Below, in pieces: positions 9,943-19,400 of a stretch of DNA of 64,000 nt. The notes beneath the pieces were generated by a model, which had not been told where the DNA came from, did not search any database, and saw nothing but the letters and a program-made list of their open reading frames with translations. Made by a program: the position numbers and the translations under genes. This DNA comes from Kumtagia sp963829135. GTDB lineage: Bacteria > Pseudomonadota > Alphaproteobacteria > Rhizobiales > Rhizobiaceae. The first letter of the stretch is position 1, and every line of letters starts with the position of its first letter. The DNA lies in the NCBI GenBank assembly GCA_963829135.1, contig CAWHHO010000002.1:92739-156738 (forward strand), written 5' to 3'.

Positions 9943-11208
9943 ATGAACAGCACTACTCAAGACTGGCACTGGCAGCGGCTTGGCTGCTGGCGCTGCTGAT
10001 GCGGCACCGGCCGCTCAGGCGCAGGACAAGACGTTCAACATCTGGTGGTTCGAAGGCGCCGACAGCGCGCCAGGGCATCACCTGGACCAAGGCGCTCGAG
10101 GAGTTCAAGGCCGACCATCCGGACGTGACGGTCAATTTCGAGCAGAAGACGTTCGACCAGCTGCAGCAAGTCGGGCAGCATGATCCTCAATTCGGCCGAA
10201 GCGCCGGACCTGCTCGAATACAACAAGGGCAACGCCACGGCCGGCCTCGTCGCCAGCCAGGGCCTGCTGACCAATCTCGACGATGCCTTCACGGGCGGGG
10301 CTGGGACAAGATCCTCAACGAGGGCCAGCTGGTGCTGAGCCGCTACAACGAGCTGGGCATCTATCGGCTCGGGCCCGATCTGGGGCATCTCGACCTATGG
10401 CGAGTATGTTTCGGCCTTCTACAACATCGACACGTTCGAGGGCCGGCGTGAAGGTGCCCGACGACGCTCGAGGAACTGAGGCGGTCTTCGATACGTTCAA
10501 GGCTCAGGGCGTCACGCCGCTGGCCCTCGGCGGCGCATCGACGAGCGGCCAGCATCTGCTCGCCTCGCTCGCCTACACCAAGGCCGACGACACCTGGGTG
10601 CAGAACTACCAGGGCCTGAAGGCGCCGCTCGACGCGCAGCCGTACTCTATGCCGCGCAGACGCTCACGGACTGGCTGGCCAAGGGCTACATCACCAAGGA
10701 CTCGACCGGCATGAACGACGACGACGCGTCGCTGCAGTTCACGTCGGGCAAGTCGCCGATGTACGTGTCGGGCACCTGGAACCTCGGCAACTTCTCGGCC
10801 AACATCAAGGACTTCAAGTGGGGCCAGTTCGTGATCCCGACGCCGAAGTACTCGGTGGGCTCGACCGGCAACCTCTGGTCATCCCGAAGGGCTCCAAGAA
10901 CCCCGAACTCGCCAAGGAGTTCATCGGCCTCCTGCGTCGGCGAGAAGTACCAGACCGAGCAGGCCAATGGCGGCGTGTCGTTCGCGGCCGACGCGCCAAG
11001 GTCACCAACCCGGTGGGCAAGCAGCCTCGGCCGTGTTCGCCGAGATCGCCGCCAAGCAGGGCCTCGGCTTCTATCCCGACTGGCCGGTGCCGGGTTACTA
11101 TGAAGTGCTCAACCAGAAGGACACCGGCCTGCTCGGGGCACGCTGACGCCCGAGCAGTTCGTCGAAGAGATCAAGGAGGTCTACGACGACGCGCAGGCGA
11201 GCCAGTAG
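9943..11208 (+). CDS. Sugar ABC transporter substrate-binding protein (frameshifted)
   Basis: This is a periplasmic family-1 binding protein. The ATG at 9943 follows GGGAGGAG. A signal peptide is readable across frames (LALAAAWLLAL...AAPAAQAQ), and the mature protein begins DKTFNIWWFEG. Recognisable blocks are WTKALEEFKADHPDVTVNFEQKTFDQLQQ, the clean 10711-10880 stretch (SGKSPMYVSGTWNLGNFSANIK), NPELAKEFIGLL and the C-terminus LTPEQFVEEIKEVYDDAQ. Corrected length is about 420 residues. It is followed by two permeases and an ATPase, which makes a complete CUT1 importer. Many single-base breaks are present. Confidence 0.8.
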
Positions 11209-11283
11209 GGCTGGACTCGCCGGAGCGCGGCGCCGCGCTCCGGGGGCGCCGGCGAGACCGTGTATCTCAAGGGGAGGGGAGTC

Positions 11284-12221
11284 GTGGCCGGGAAAGACGT
11301 CGGCTGCAGATCGCTTCGAGACCAGATGAGACATACGTCGCCCGAGCGGATCAAGCGGCTACTACTTCTACCTGATCCCCGGCTTCGTCGGGCTTTGTCA
11401 TCGTCATGATCGTCCCGCAGATCGCCAATTTCGTGCTGAGCTTCACCGCCTGGAAAGGCGTGGGAACGCCGCGCTGGGTGGGCCTCCAGAACTACGAGCG
11501 GCTGCTGACCGACGACCAGTTCTGGCGGGTCGATGCACAACACGCTGCTGTACATGATCTCGATGACCGTCATTCCCGTCCTGATCGGTCTCGTCCTCGC
11601 GTCGCTGCTCTTCGACTATGTCGCGCGACCAGTTCGGCGAGCGGCATGTCGAGCTTCTTCCGCGCCGGCTTCTACCTGCCGCAGATCCTGCCGCTCACGG
11701 TCGCCGGCGTGCTCTGGGGATGGATCCTGAACCCGGTCGGCGTCGCCAATGCCATCCTCAAGCGGTCGGGCTCGGCGCGCTCGGGCAGAACTGGATCGGC
11801 GATGCGACCTACGCGCTGCCGGCCGTGTCGCTCGTGATCGTCTGGGTGCAGGTGGGCTATTGCCTCGTCGTCTTCATGGCGGGCCTGTCGCGCATCGATC
11901 CGGCGCTCTATGAAGCCGCGCAACTCGAATGCGACGTGGTGGCGCCGTTTCGCATCACCGTGCCGATGCTGCGCCCGAGATCTTCGTCGTCGTGCTGACG
12001 ACGCTGATCGCCGCGCTCAAGGTGTTCGCGCCGATCTTCGTCCTGACGCAGGGCGGGCCCGACGATGCGACGCTCGCGCCGTCCTATCTCACCTATTACC
12101 ACTTCTTCACCGCAAGCGCGTGGGCTATGCCGCGGCCATCGCGACGGTGCAGATGATCCTGACGTTGGGCTCGCCGTCATCTTCCTCGCTCCCAGCCGCG
12201 CCAGACGGAGAGGATAGCTGA
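11284..12221 (+). CDS. Sugar ABC transporter permease, MalF type (frameshifted)
   Basis: This is an inner-membrane permease. The GTG at 11284 has the ribosome site AAGGGGAGGGGA. Blocks readable in successive frames are YFYLIPGFVG, VIVMIVPQIANFVLSFTAWKG, WVGLQNYERLLTDDQFW, a membrane block (LYMISMTVIPVLIGLVLASLLF) and the EAA-loop stretch IDPALYEAAQLECD. It ends at the TGA 12219-12221, overlapping the next start. Corrected length is about 312 residues. At least five indels interrupt it. Confidence 0.78.
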
Positions 12222-13079
12222 TGTCGACTCGACTCACAGCTCTCGCAGCATTCGCAGCGGATGCCGGCCCGCACGCCCCGGCTGCGCGCTAGCTGGTTCG
12301 TCCTCGCGCTGCTGCTGCTCTTGCTCGTCTCACGCTGTTCCCGTTCTTCCTCGCGCTGCTGAACGCGTTCAAGCCGCGGCGGACTATGTGCGGACGGCCC
12401 TCTCGTTTCCCGCGCACCTTCGACCTGACGCGATCGAGAAGTTCTGGAACAATGCCGGACTACCCCGCAAGCTGATCAACAGCATGCTGATCAGTGCGCG
12501 GCGTCCGGTCCTCGCCGTGACATCAGCCTGCTCAACGCCTATGCGCTCGGCATCGGCCGGGTAGGGCGGCTACACGATCCTGCTGATCCTGCTGCTCACG
12601 ACATGGTCCCGCAGGAATCGATCATCTATCCGATCTACTGGATGTCCAAGACCGTCGGTCTCTACGACACTCTGTACCGCTGATCGTCATCATCGCCGTG
12701 CTGACGCGCCTTCGGCACGTATCTGCTCGCGTCGGTGATGAGCACCTTCCCGCGCGAGATCCTCGAGGCCGCGGAAATCGACGGCGCGTCGCGCTGGCAG
12801 ATCCTCTGGAAGGTCGTCGTGCCGATGCTGCGGCCGACGCTGATGGTGCTCGGGACCTTCTTCTTCATCTGGACCTGGAACGAGTTCCTGATCCCGGTGG
12901 TGATGCTGGTCTCCAACGACAACCAGACGGTCGCGGTCGCCATGGGCCTCACGGGCGCAAAACAGTCGGACCCGACCCTTGCAGCCGCGGGCCTTCTCGG
13001 CATGCTGCCGACGGTGATCTTCTTCCTGATCTTCCAGCGCACGCTGACTCGCGGCGTCGCTGTCGGCGCGGTGAAGTAG
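12221..13079 (+). CDS. Sugar ABC transporter permease, MalG type (frameshifted)
   Basis: This is the partner permease. The ATG at 12221 overlaps the MalF-type stop. The first half is badly broken by indels (12270-12710). From 12735 it reads cleanly: the EAA loop FPREILEAAEIDGASRWQI, the helix LMVLGTFFFIWTWNEFLIPVVML, and the usual C-terminus RTLTRGVAVGAVK with stop at 13077-13079. Corrected length is about 286 residues, normal for MalG. Confidence 0.78.
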
Positions 13080-13103
13080 ACAAGACAGCAATACGGAGGC
13101 TGC

Positions 13104-14139
13104 ATGTCGGGGACATCGATCAAGTCGGCAACGAAGCATTACGGTGCCGTGGAGGTGCTGAACGATATCGACTGACATTCCGAAGGGCGAGTTCGTGGTG
13201 TTGCTCGGAGCCTCGGGCTGCGGCAAGTCGACGATGCTGCGTATGGTTGCCGGGCTTGAGCAGCTGACGCGCGGCGAGATATGGATCAGCGGCCGGCGCG
13301 TCGACCTGCTGCCGCCCGGCCAGCGGGACGTCGCCATGGTCTTCCAGTCCTACGCGCTCTATCCGCATATGACTGTACGCGACAACATGTCGTTCGGGCT
13401 GAAGAAATCAAGACCCTCCCGCCGAGATCGAAAAGGGATCGCCGTGGCCGCTCAGATCCTCGAAATGAAGCACTTGCTGGACCGCAAACCGTCGGAATTG
13501 TCTGGCGGTCAACGCCAGCGCGTGGCAATCGGCCGCGCAATCGTCCGCGAGCCCAAGGCGTTCCTATTCGACGAGCCGCTCTCAAACCTGGATGCCGCAT
13601 TGCGTACCCGAACGCGGGTAGAACTCGCGCAACTGCACGAGCGGATCGGCGCGACCATGATTTTCGTCACGCATGACCAAGTGGAAGCGATGACACTGGC
13701 CGACCGGATCGTCCTGTTTCACGATAGGAGGATTGTGCAGGTGGCGACCCCAAGTGAGATTTATGCTCGTCCGGCCACCCGCTATGTCGCCCAGTTCATT
13801 GGTTCACCCGGGATGAATTTCGTGAAAGTCGCATCCGCCGGCGAACGCGCGGGGTTTCTCACCGCCAAACTGATTGACGGCTCAGGATACTATTTCGGTT
13901 CCTGCCGCCGATGTCAGGGGGCCGGACCTGACACTGGGGATCGGGGCCGAGTATCTGGTGGTCGCAAGCGAAGAGAAGGGCGTCTTAAGGCCCAGGTCGA
14001 GACGATCGAGCGCTTGGGTGACCGCTCGCTTGTTCATGCTATCCTCTCCGACGGCAGCAAGGTCATTGGCGCCGACCCTGGGATGACCAACCTTGCACAT
14101 GGCGATGCGGTTATTTTCAACGTCAATTCTCCAAACTGA
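13104..14139 (+). CDS. ABC transporter ATP-binding protein, MalK/UgpC type
   Basis: This is the cytoplasmic ATPase that powers sugar import. The ATG at 13104 follows ACGGAGG. After a break near 13175, a frame from 13195 gives Walker A GASGCGKST, the Q-loop MVFQSYALYPHMTV, signature LSGGQRQRVAIGRA, Walker B AFLFDEPLSNLDA and the switch histidine VTHDQ. A TOBE-like tail follows with IGSPGMNFVKV. Two compensating breaks (near 13410-13440, where LKIKTLPPAEIEK is expected, and 13890-13985) locally scramble the protein. Corrected length is about 345 residues. It is the only MalK-type ATPase in the window, so it may also serve the minus-strand importer at 2276-5418, which has none. Confidence 0.85.
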
Positions 14140-14803
14140 CGGTTTTCGACTAAATCGACAGGGCCTATCACTCGGCGGCGTCAATGCTTCACCAACTCAA
14201 ACGGCTCTGGCCACCGAGGGAAGGCTAACCCTCTCCCGGCGATTCCTTCTTCGCCTGTTCCCCAGAGAGAAGTCATAGACAACGGTCATGGCTGGAGTGA
14301 AGCCTTCTGCCGGTTACGGATTTGACATGGTCGAGGGTGCCTTTTTGGCGGGCTGCTGGCCCAGCGGAAAGTACGGTCTCGCAGCAGATCCTGGTGGGAT
14401 CTTGCGGATCGGGAATGCCGATTGTCGAAGAAATGCAACTACTGGTTTTTTTGCGCGAGCTGCGCATCGGCGAGTCTCGGCTGATGTCGAATATTGGGTG
14501 CGCCCAAACACGGCTGCAGTAGAGGCATTAACCAATTTGCCAATCCCGCACATCGCTCAATTGTCGCAGGTGATAGTCTTCCGGAAGTTGTTGGAGGGCG
14601 GTTGGGAGATGAGACTGTACTCTCTGGATTGCTTGCGCTGACGGCTCCACTCATGCCGTCGGGCGCGAAAGCCGCGATGCAGATCAACTGTATTTGGGAA
14701 GGCAGGACGCCCGTAGCCATTACCGTCGAGGGAGACGGAGTCTTGGCGTGAGTATGATCGCGTCCCCTACTACGACATCGGTGTCAACAAGTTGGGGATC
14801 TGG
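14140..14803. other. Intergenic stretch with possible decayed coding remnants
   Basis: No convincing gene. On the plus strand several short open stretches (14288-14641, 14494-14751, then about 14751-14914) look weakly coding, for example GDETVLSGLLALTAPLMP and YDIGVNKLGIWLLVDKPRP. They are in different frames without a common start, and I do not recognise a family. They could be the ruin of a gene at the end of the sugar operon. Confidence 0.3.
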
Positions 14804-15226
14804 CTACTGGTGGACAAGCCGAGACCGGTGTTGAGCATGCAACTCACGCAACCCAACAATCCCATTGGCGTGACGCTGGCCCAGTACACCAAGGGTGGTC
14901 GTTGTTGGAAGTAGTCTAAGCCATTGCGTCGATAGTCCGAGTTCGCAGAGCGGGTCTTTGCTCACAAAAACGCCCCTACGCGACCGCCCGAGGTCGCTCA
15001 GAATTCTCCACCGCTGCAGCGCATTGATCGCAAACAAACGTTCCAAACGTGGTCGACTGCATGAGCTCATTAGCGGCACGGTACCGCGGTTCAAGGTTCC
15101 GCCCTCGAGTGGAGCAGCGCGCGTAAGCTGCGCTCTCTGGACAAGGGCTGGAAAGGACTTGTCAGCGACAGTGATCGCTGAACGCAACGCGGCCAGATAA
15201 GACTCGTCCTCCCGAGACTGCGTCAT
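14804..15226 (-). CDS. Small unknown ORF coupled to the protease genes
   Basis: The ATG at 15226 overlaps the TGA of the trypsin-like gene (ATGA), the same tight coupling seen elsewhere in this operon, which supports the start strongly. The N-terminus MTQSREDESYLAALRSAI is plausible coding sequence for an alpha-helical protein. The remainder is arginine- and leucine-rich and less convincing. If one base were lost near 15110, the protein would instead continue as EPRYRAANELMQSTTFGTFVCDQC and stop near 14980. No family is recognised and no function is proposed. The length of 140 residues is therefore provisional. Confidence 0.4.
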   Translation of the reverse strand: MTQSREDESYLAALRSAITVADKSFPALVQRAQLTRAAPLEGGTLNRGTVPLMSSCSRPRLERLFAINALQRWRILSDLGRSRRGVFVSKDPLCELGLSTQWLRLLPTTTTLGVLGQRHANGIVGLRELHAQHRSRLVHQ

Positions 15227-16422
15227 CCGCCGCCCGGCGGAAGCAACCGCGACAGATCGGGATGACCGCGGATGGCGGCGGCGGAAACGGCCCGATTGCC
15301 CTGCGCCGTATCGCCCCAATAATGCAAGCCCGTCACGTCGGTCGCCAAAAAATCCATCACGCAACCGCCGGAAAAGCCACCTATGGTCGAAGCGTCGTGG
15401 ATGATATCGTCGCTCGGCCGCACCAACGGTTCCATCAACTCGCCGAAGCTCACCCGCTTCTTCTCGTCCGGATCGCCAAAAACCTTGCGGACATCCTTCG
15501 GGATGGACTGCATCAGGCCAGGATGGCCAACCACATAAAGCCGTTCCAGATCATCGAGCGGCTTCGTCGTCAGAGTGAGCGCGTTTGCCTTTCCACTGAT
15601 CGGTTCGATTTTCAGCAGGGCGGCATCGACAGGATCGTTTTCTGAAGCAACATAGACAATATCGACGACGCGATACACAACCTGTGAGGGTGGATTGTCG
15701 TGGAACGAGAAGTCGAGGCTGACGGTAAGGTCCTTTCGCAATCGCGCTGTCTGCGTACCCGGTATTCGGCGCGCCAATCGGGTACCGCCGAACGGCGGGA
15801 AAAGGACGTGCCGATTGGTTATGGCGGTGTCCGCGGACAGAAGCCAGGAGGTGCCCTGTACCCACGTCATCGAGCCGGCCAACAGGTCGACGACTCGCAC
15901 GGCAGCGGTGGCGCGGCAGGCTGTCATGATCGCGGCGCGATGATTGTCGACGACGAGCCGCCACATTGCGGCTTCGGGGTAGAGGGTGAGATCTTCCAGG
16001 TCGTTTCCGTCGACCCGAACCGCCGGGCGGCCTGTCGCCCTGACCACGGCTTCCAGAGCCAAAACTTGACTCGGCCGCAGCGAGTGCGCGGGCGCGCCAT
16101 TCGATAGCGTCTCGGCGGCCTTCATCGCCTCTGTAACGAGCTTTGTCGCGACACCCTCCGCCTCGGCCTGCACCATACCCGTGACAGGCGGCGCGGCGGC
16201 TTCAAGGCGGCTTCGCGGACGAGCGTCCTCCCTCATGAGCGCGTCGGCGATCACCTTTGTTTCCGGTGCCGCGCGGCGCACCCCCTCGCGCTTGTCAGCC
16301 GCCATGGATGTCAGGGCGGGCATCAGGCGCAATACGCGCGATACCGTACGCTCGGGATCGATATTCGCGGGCTTTTTAGGTCCTCCCCTGTCCTGTACGC
16401 CCTTGTCGTCGTCAGAAGACAT
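15223..16422 (-). CDS. Trypsin-like serine protease, 399 residues
   Basis: A serine peptidase of the chymotrypsin/trypsin fold. The catalytic triad is visible as H205 (TNRHV), D266 (DPVDAALL) and S351 (GGFSGG). No signal peptide is seen, so cytoplasmic action is likely. The N-terminal 180 residues are charged and helical. They include LEAVVRATGRPAVRV, which matches VEAIIIPDLRPAVRI in the large upstream protein, so the two proteases share an N-terminal region as well as the catalytic fold. The ATG at 16422 overlaps the upstream stop by 11 bases; an upstream extension of the frame to 16737 is only the shadow of that gene. Its own stop overlaps the next ORF. The arrangement implies co-production with the trypsin-nuclease-subtilisin protein. 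Confidence 0.88.
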   Translation of the reverse strand: MSSDDDKGVQDRGGPKKPANIDPERTVSRVLRLMPALTSMAADKREGVRRAAPETKVIADALMREDARPRSRLEAAAPPVTGMVQAEAEGVATKLVTEAMKAAETLSNGAPAHSLRPSQVLALEAVVRATGRPAVRVDGNDLEDLTLYPEAAMWRLVVDNHRAAIMTACRATAAVRVVDLLAGSMTWVQGTSWLLSADTAITNRHVLFPPFGGTRLARRIPGTQTARLRKDLTVSLDFSFHDNPPSQVVYRVVDIVYVASENDPVDAALLKIEPISGKANALTLTTKPLDDLERLYVVGHPGLMQSIPKDVRKVFGDPDEKKRVSFGELMEPLVRPSDDIIHDASTIGGFSGGCVMDFLATDVTGLHYWGDTAQGNRAVSAAAIRGHPDLSRLLPPGGG

Positions 16423-19400
16423 CGGAAACCTCCACCCTGGCAAAGGTTGCGGAGCGGCCGCCCAATACTTTCCTGAGCCCCGCCGACAGGCCGGTCGGAG
16501 GCATCGCTTCATGCGTAGCCAGCCGCGAGCGCCCGGCTCTGAGGCGTTCAAAGGCGGCGGCGGCCAATTCTGGATAGTTCTGCTTGTCGACCAGCGCCGG
16601 AGAGGCAGACTCCGCCGCTCCGCCGCCGAAGACGCCATCCAGCAGGGAAGTAAGCTGGTCAAGTATGCCTGAACCGGAAGGCTGCGGCACCGCCTCCAGC
16701 GTCGCCACCGGGTCGCGCCTGATGGTCGCTTCAACATTGACTATGCCGGCACCGTACATGCCGGTATCGAAGCCCGGCGGCACCTTTGCGGAGGTGCGGA
16801 TAACGGCGCGGAACATGTCCTGAAGCGTACGGCCGGCCGGCAGCCTGGCGATCAGCTCATCACGGCCGTGATGCGCTAGCCAGAGTGCCGCGACACCTGC
16901 AAGATGCGCCGTAGCGAAGGAAGTTCCTTGTCCGCCGGACACGGCATTCGGGTCATTCTTGTCGCGTGCGTCGGCGCGCAGAACGAATTCAGCCGGTCCC
17001 GAGATCGCGATGCTGCTGCCATGGGAGGAGCCACGCCACGGCTTTGATGCCGCATTGATGCCGCCGACTGCGATTGTCTCGGCATAGCGCGCGGGCCACA
17101 CCACCTCGCCGACACAGTTGCCCGCCGCAGCGATAACAATGATGTTGGCCTTTACCGCCTTGCGGACGGCCGCATGCAGGGCTTCACTGAAAACCCCGCC
17201 GAGGCTCATGCTGATGACATGAGCACCGTTCAGACGGGCATGATCGATCGCCTTGGCGACAGGACTTTGATTGAATACCGAAACGGTTTCGATGCAGCGA
17301 ACCGGTATCAGCGTTGCAAGCGGGGCGACGCCTCGCATCGTTCCCGCCTCGGCGCTGACAATAACGCTGCCGGTGCCGGTGCCGTGCCCGGGATTGAGCC
17401 CTCCCGTCATCGGATCAAGCGGCGGTTTTCCCGGCTCGACGAAATTTACAGCGCCGGGCTGCAGGTGCAAACCCTGGCCAAGTTCGCGATGGTTTTGGAC
17501 CACCCCGGTATCGGGCTGGAAGACACGAATGCCCTTGCCTTTTTCCGGCCGGCCCTTCTGCAGCGAGAACGCCCAAGCCTCCGGCACACGGGTGGAGGAA
17601 ACCGCCCAGTCCGGATCGGCAGGCTTTAGATCGTCGCCCGCCCAGCACCAAAAGGCGACGCTGCTTTCCACTCGGGCCGGCAGGTCGGCTGGAGGATCGT
17701 AGTCATAATAGTCGGTGCCGAGATCGGGATCGACGCTTTCCGCGCCAGTCAGCGCGCGCGCAGTACGCGCCAGGTCGAACATGTCCTGCTGATCGATCGG
17801 TGAGACGCCTGGTATAGTCACGCTCCGGAAATGATCGAGTTCCGGATCCGGTTCGAACAATGGACCGACTGTTAGCTCAAGCCCGCGCTCTTCTCCCGGT
17901 TGCCTGCCGTCCAATCCGGCCCTGAGCCGCGCCGCCGTCGTTTCATCTGGCGGAGGTGTCCCGGCAAAGTTCAATGTCAGCCGAACCTCGCTTTTAGTGT
18001 CACCGGCGCGCTGTTGCGCCCGCCAGCCTTCGAGAATCGGGGCAAGGTCCTCGACCAGGCCGAGCGTTGCCGCGGTAGCAACGGTTGTGCCGGTTGCTGT
18101 CGCTGCTTTCTGCACGCCGGCATCGCGGCGCACCGCCTCGCCCCGCGATGTCCCGAACTGGTCGCCGTCACGAGCGACCTGTGGAAATACGATGCCCGCC
18201 ATCTCCTCGATTTCGGCGATCGATCGCATCAGCGGCATCCAGTCCGCCGCGACTGCGAACTCCCACGGAACCGTGCTGAGATCCTGCTCGAGCACGAAGC
18301 CGAAGCTCTCGACCGCGCCGTCTCGCTCGGCGACGATTACCTTCCAGTAACGTGACGGGATCGGCACCCATATCGTACCGGACGAATCATCGATACCGCG
18401 GAAATTCTCATCACCCGCGGCTAGCACCGGCCCAGCGAAGACGTTGAGCCGTTCGCTGGTGGCCTGGCTCAGAACTTGGTTCTCAAGCGCACCCCAGTTC
18501 TTGCCGGCTGCGCGGTTGAAGCCCGCGACCTGCGGTGAACAGTTGGTGACGTGAAACGTATCGCCATTGGCGAAACGCATTTCGTCATAGGTGTCGCCCC
18601 ACGCCACATCCTCGCGGCGGACAAGGTGACCCTTGTCGAACGCCTGCCTGTCTTTGGTGAAGAATCGGTCGGGCAGTTGCTGATCGTCGCGGAGGCGCTC
18701 GTCCAGGAACCAGCGTTCCTGATCGTTCTTGCCCAACCCTCCGAGACCGTCGCGGCTGTAGTCCTTATCGGGACGATTCCCTGGACGCTTTCGGGCCGCA
18801 CTCGCATCGACATTGGCGCCGGTGATGAGAGCCAGCCGCCTTTTCTCGTGCATGACGATCGAAAAATGGTTGTACGGAATCTCAGTGCCGCCGGTCTTCA
18901 TCACCGCCGCGACCGATGGGTCTAGAGGCCGGGGAAATGGCACCGGAACGTTAAGGAAATTTGGATCGTAGCCCTTGCGGTTGGAATAGTCGCTGTCGCG
19001 GGTCGGTTCGACCATCTTTTCCGTCGCGATAACGGCGGTAGAGAAGGTTCCCCCGGATGCTACAGCAGCCGTTGCGCTTGCCGGACCGGCAGTGGTGGGC
19101 GCACCGAGTTCGACCGTGATGCGCAGCGGCAGTTCGAAGACTGCCCGAGCTCCATGCGAACTGCTCCCGCCATCCGCCCTGCCCGCTCCACCGGCCGCCG
19201 CACCGGCATCTGAGGCACCCGCGGAACCGCTGGATTGCACTGCGCCCGGCGCAGGCAACTCGACCTCGCTCCACGCTTGGTCGGAGACACCCGGACCCGG
19301 CTGGGCTTTGCCGGCAAAGTGAACGCCCGCATCGACCACACGTGCGTCGATGGAAAGTTCGTAAGAGGGTACGCCGAAATTGGCATCGAGGTATTGGCCG

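Noticed and set aside
15700..16672. Plus-strand frames opposite the trypsin-like genes
   Set aside because: Antisense of clearly conserved protease motifs, no ribosome sites.
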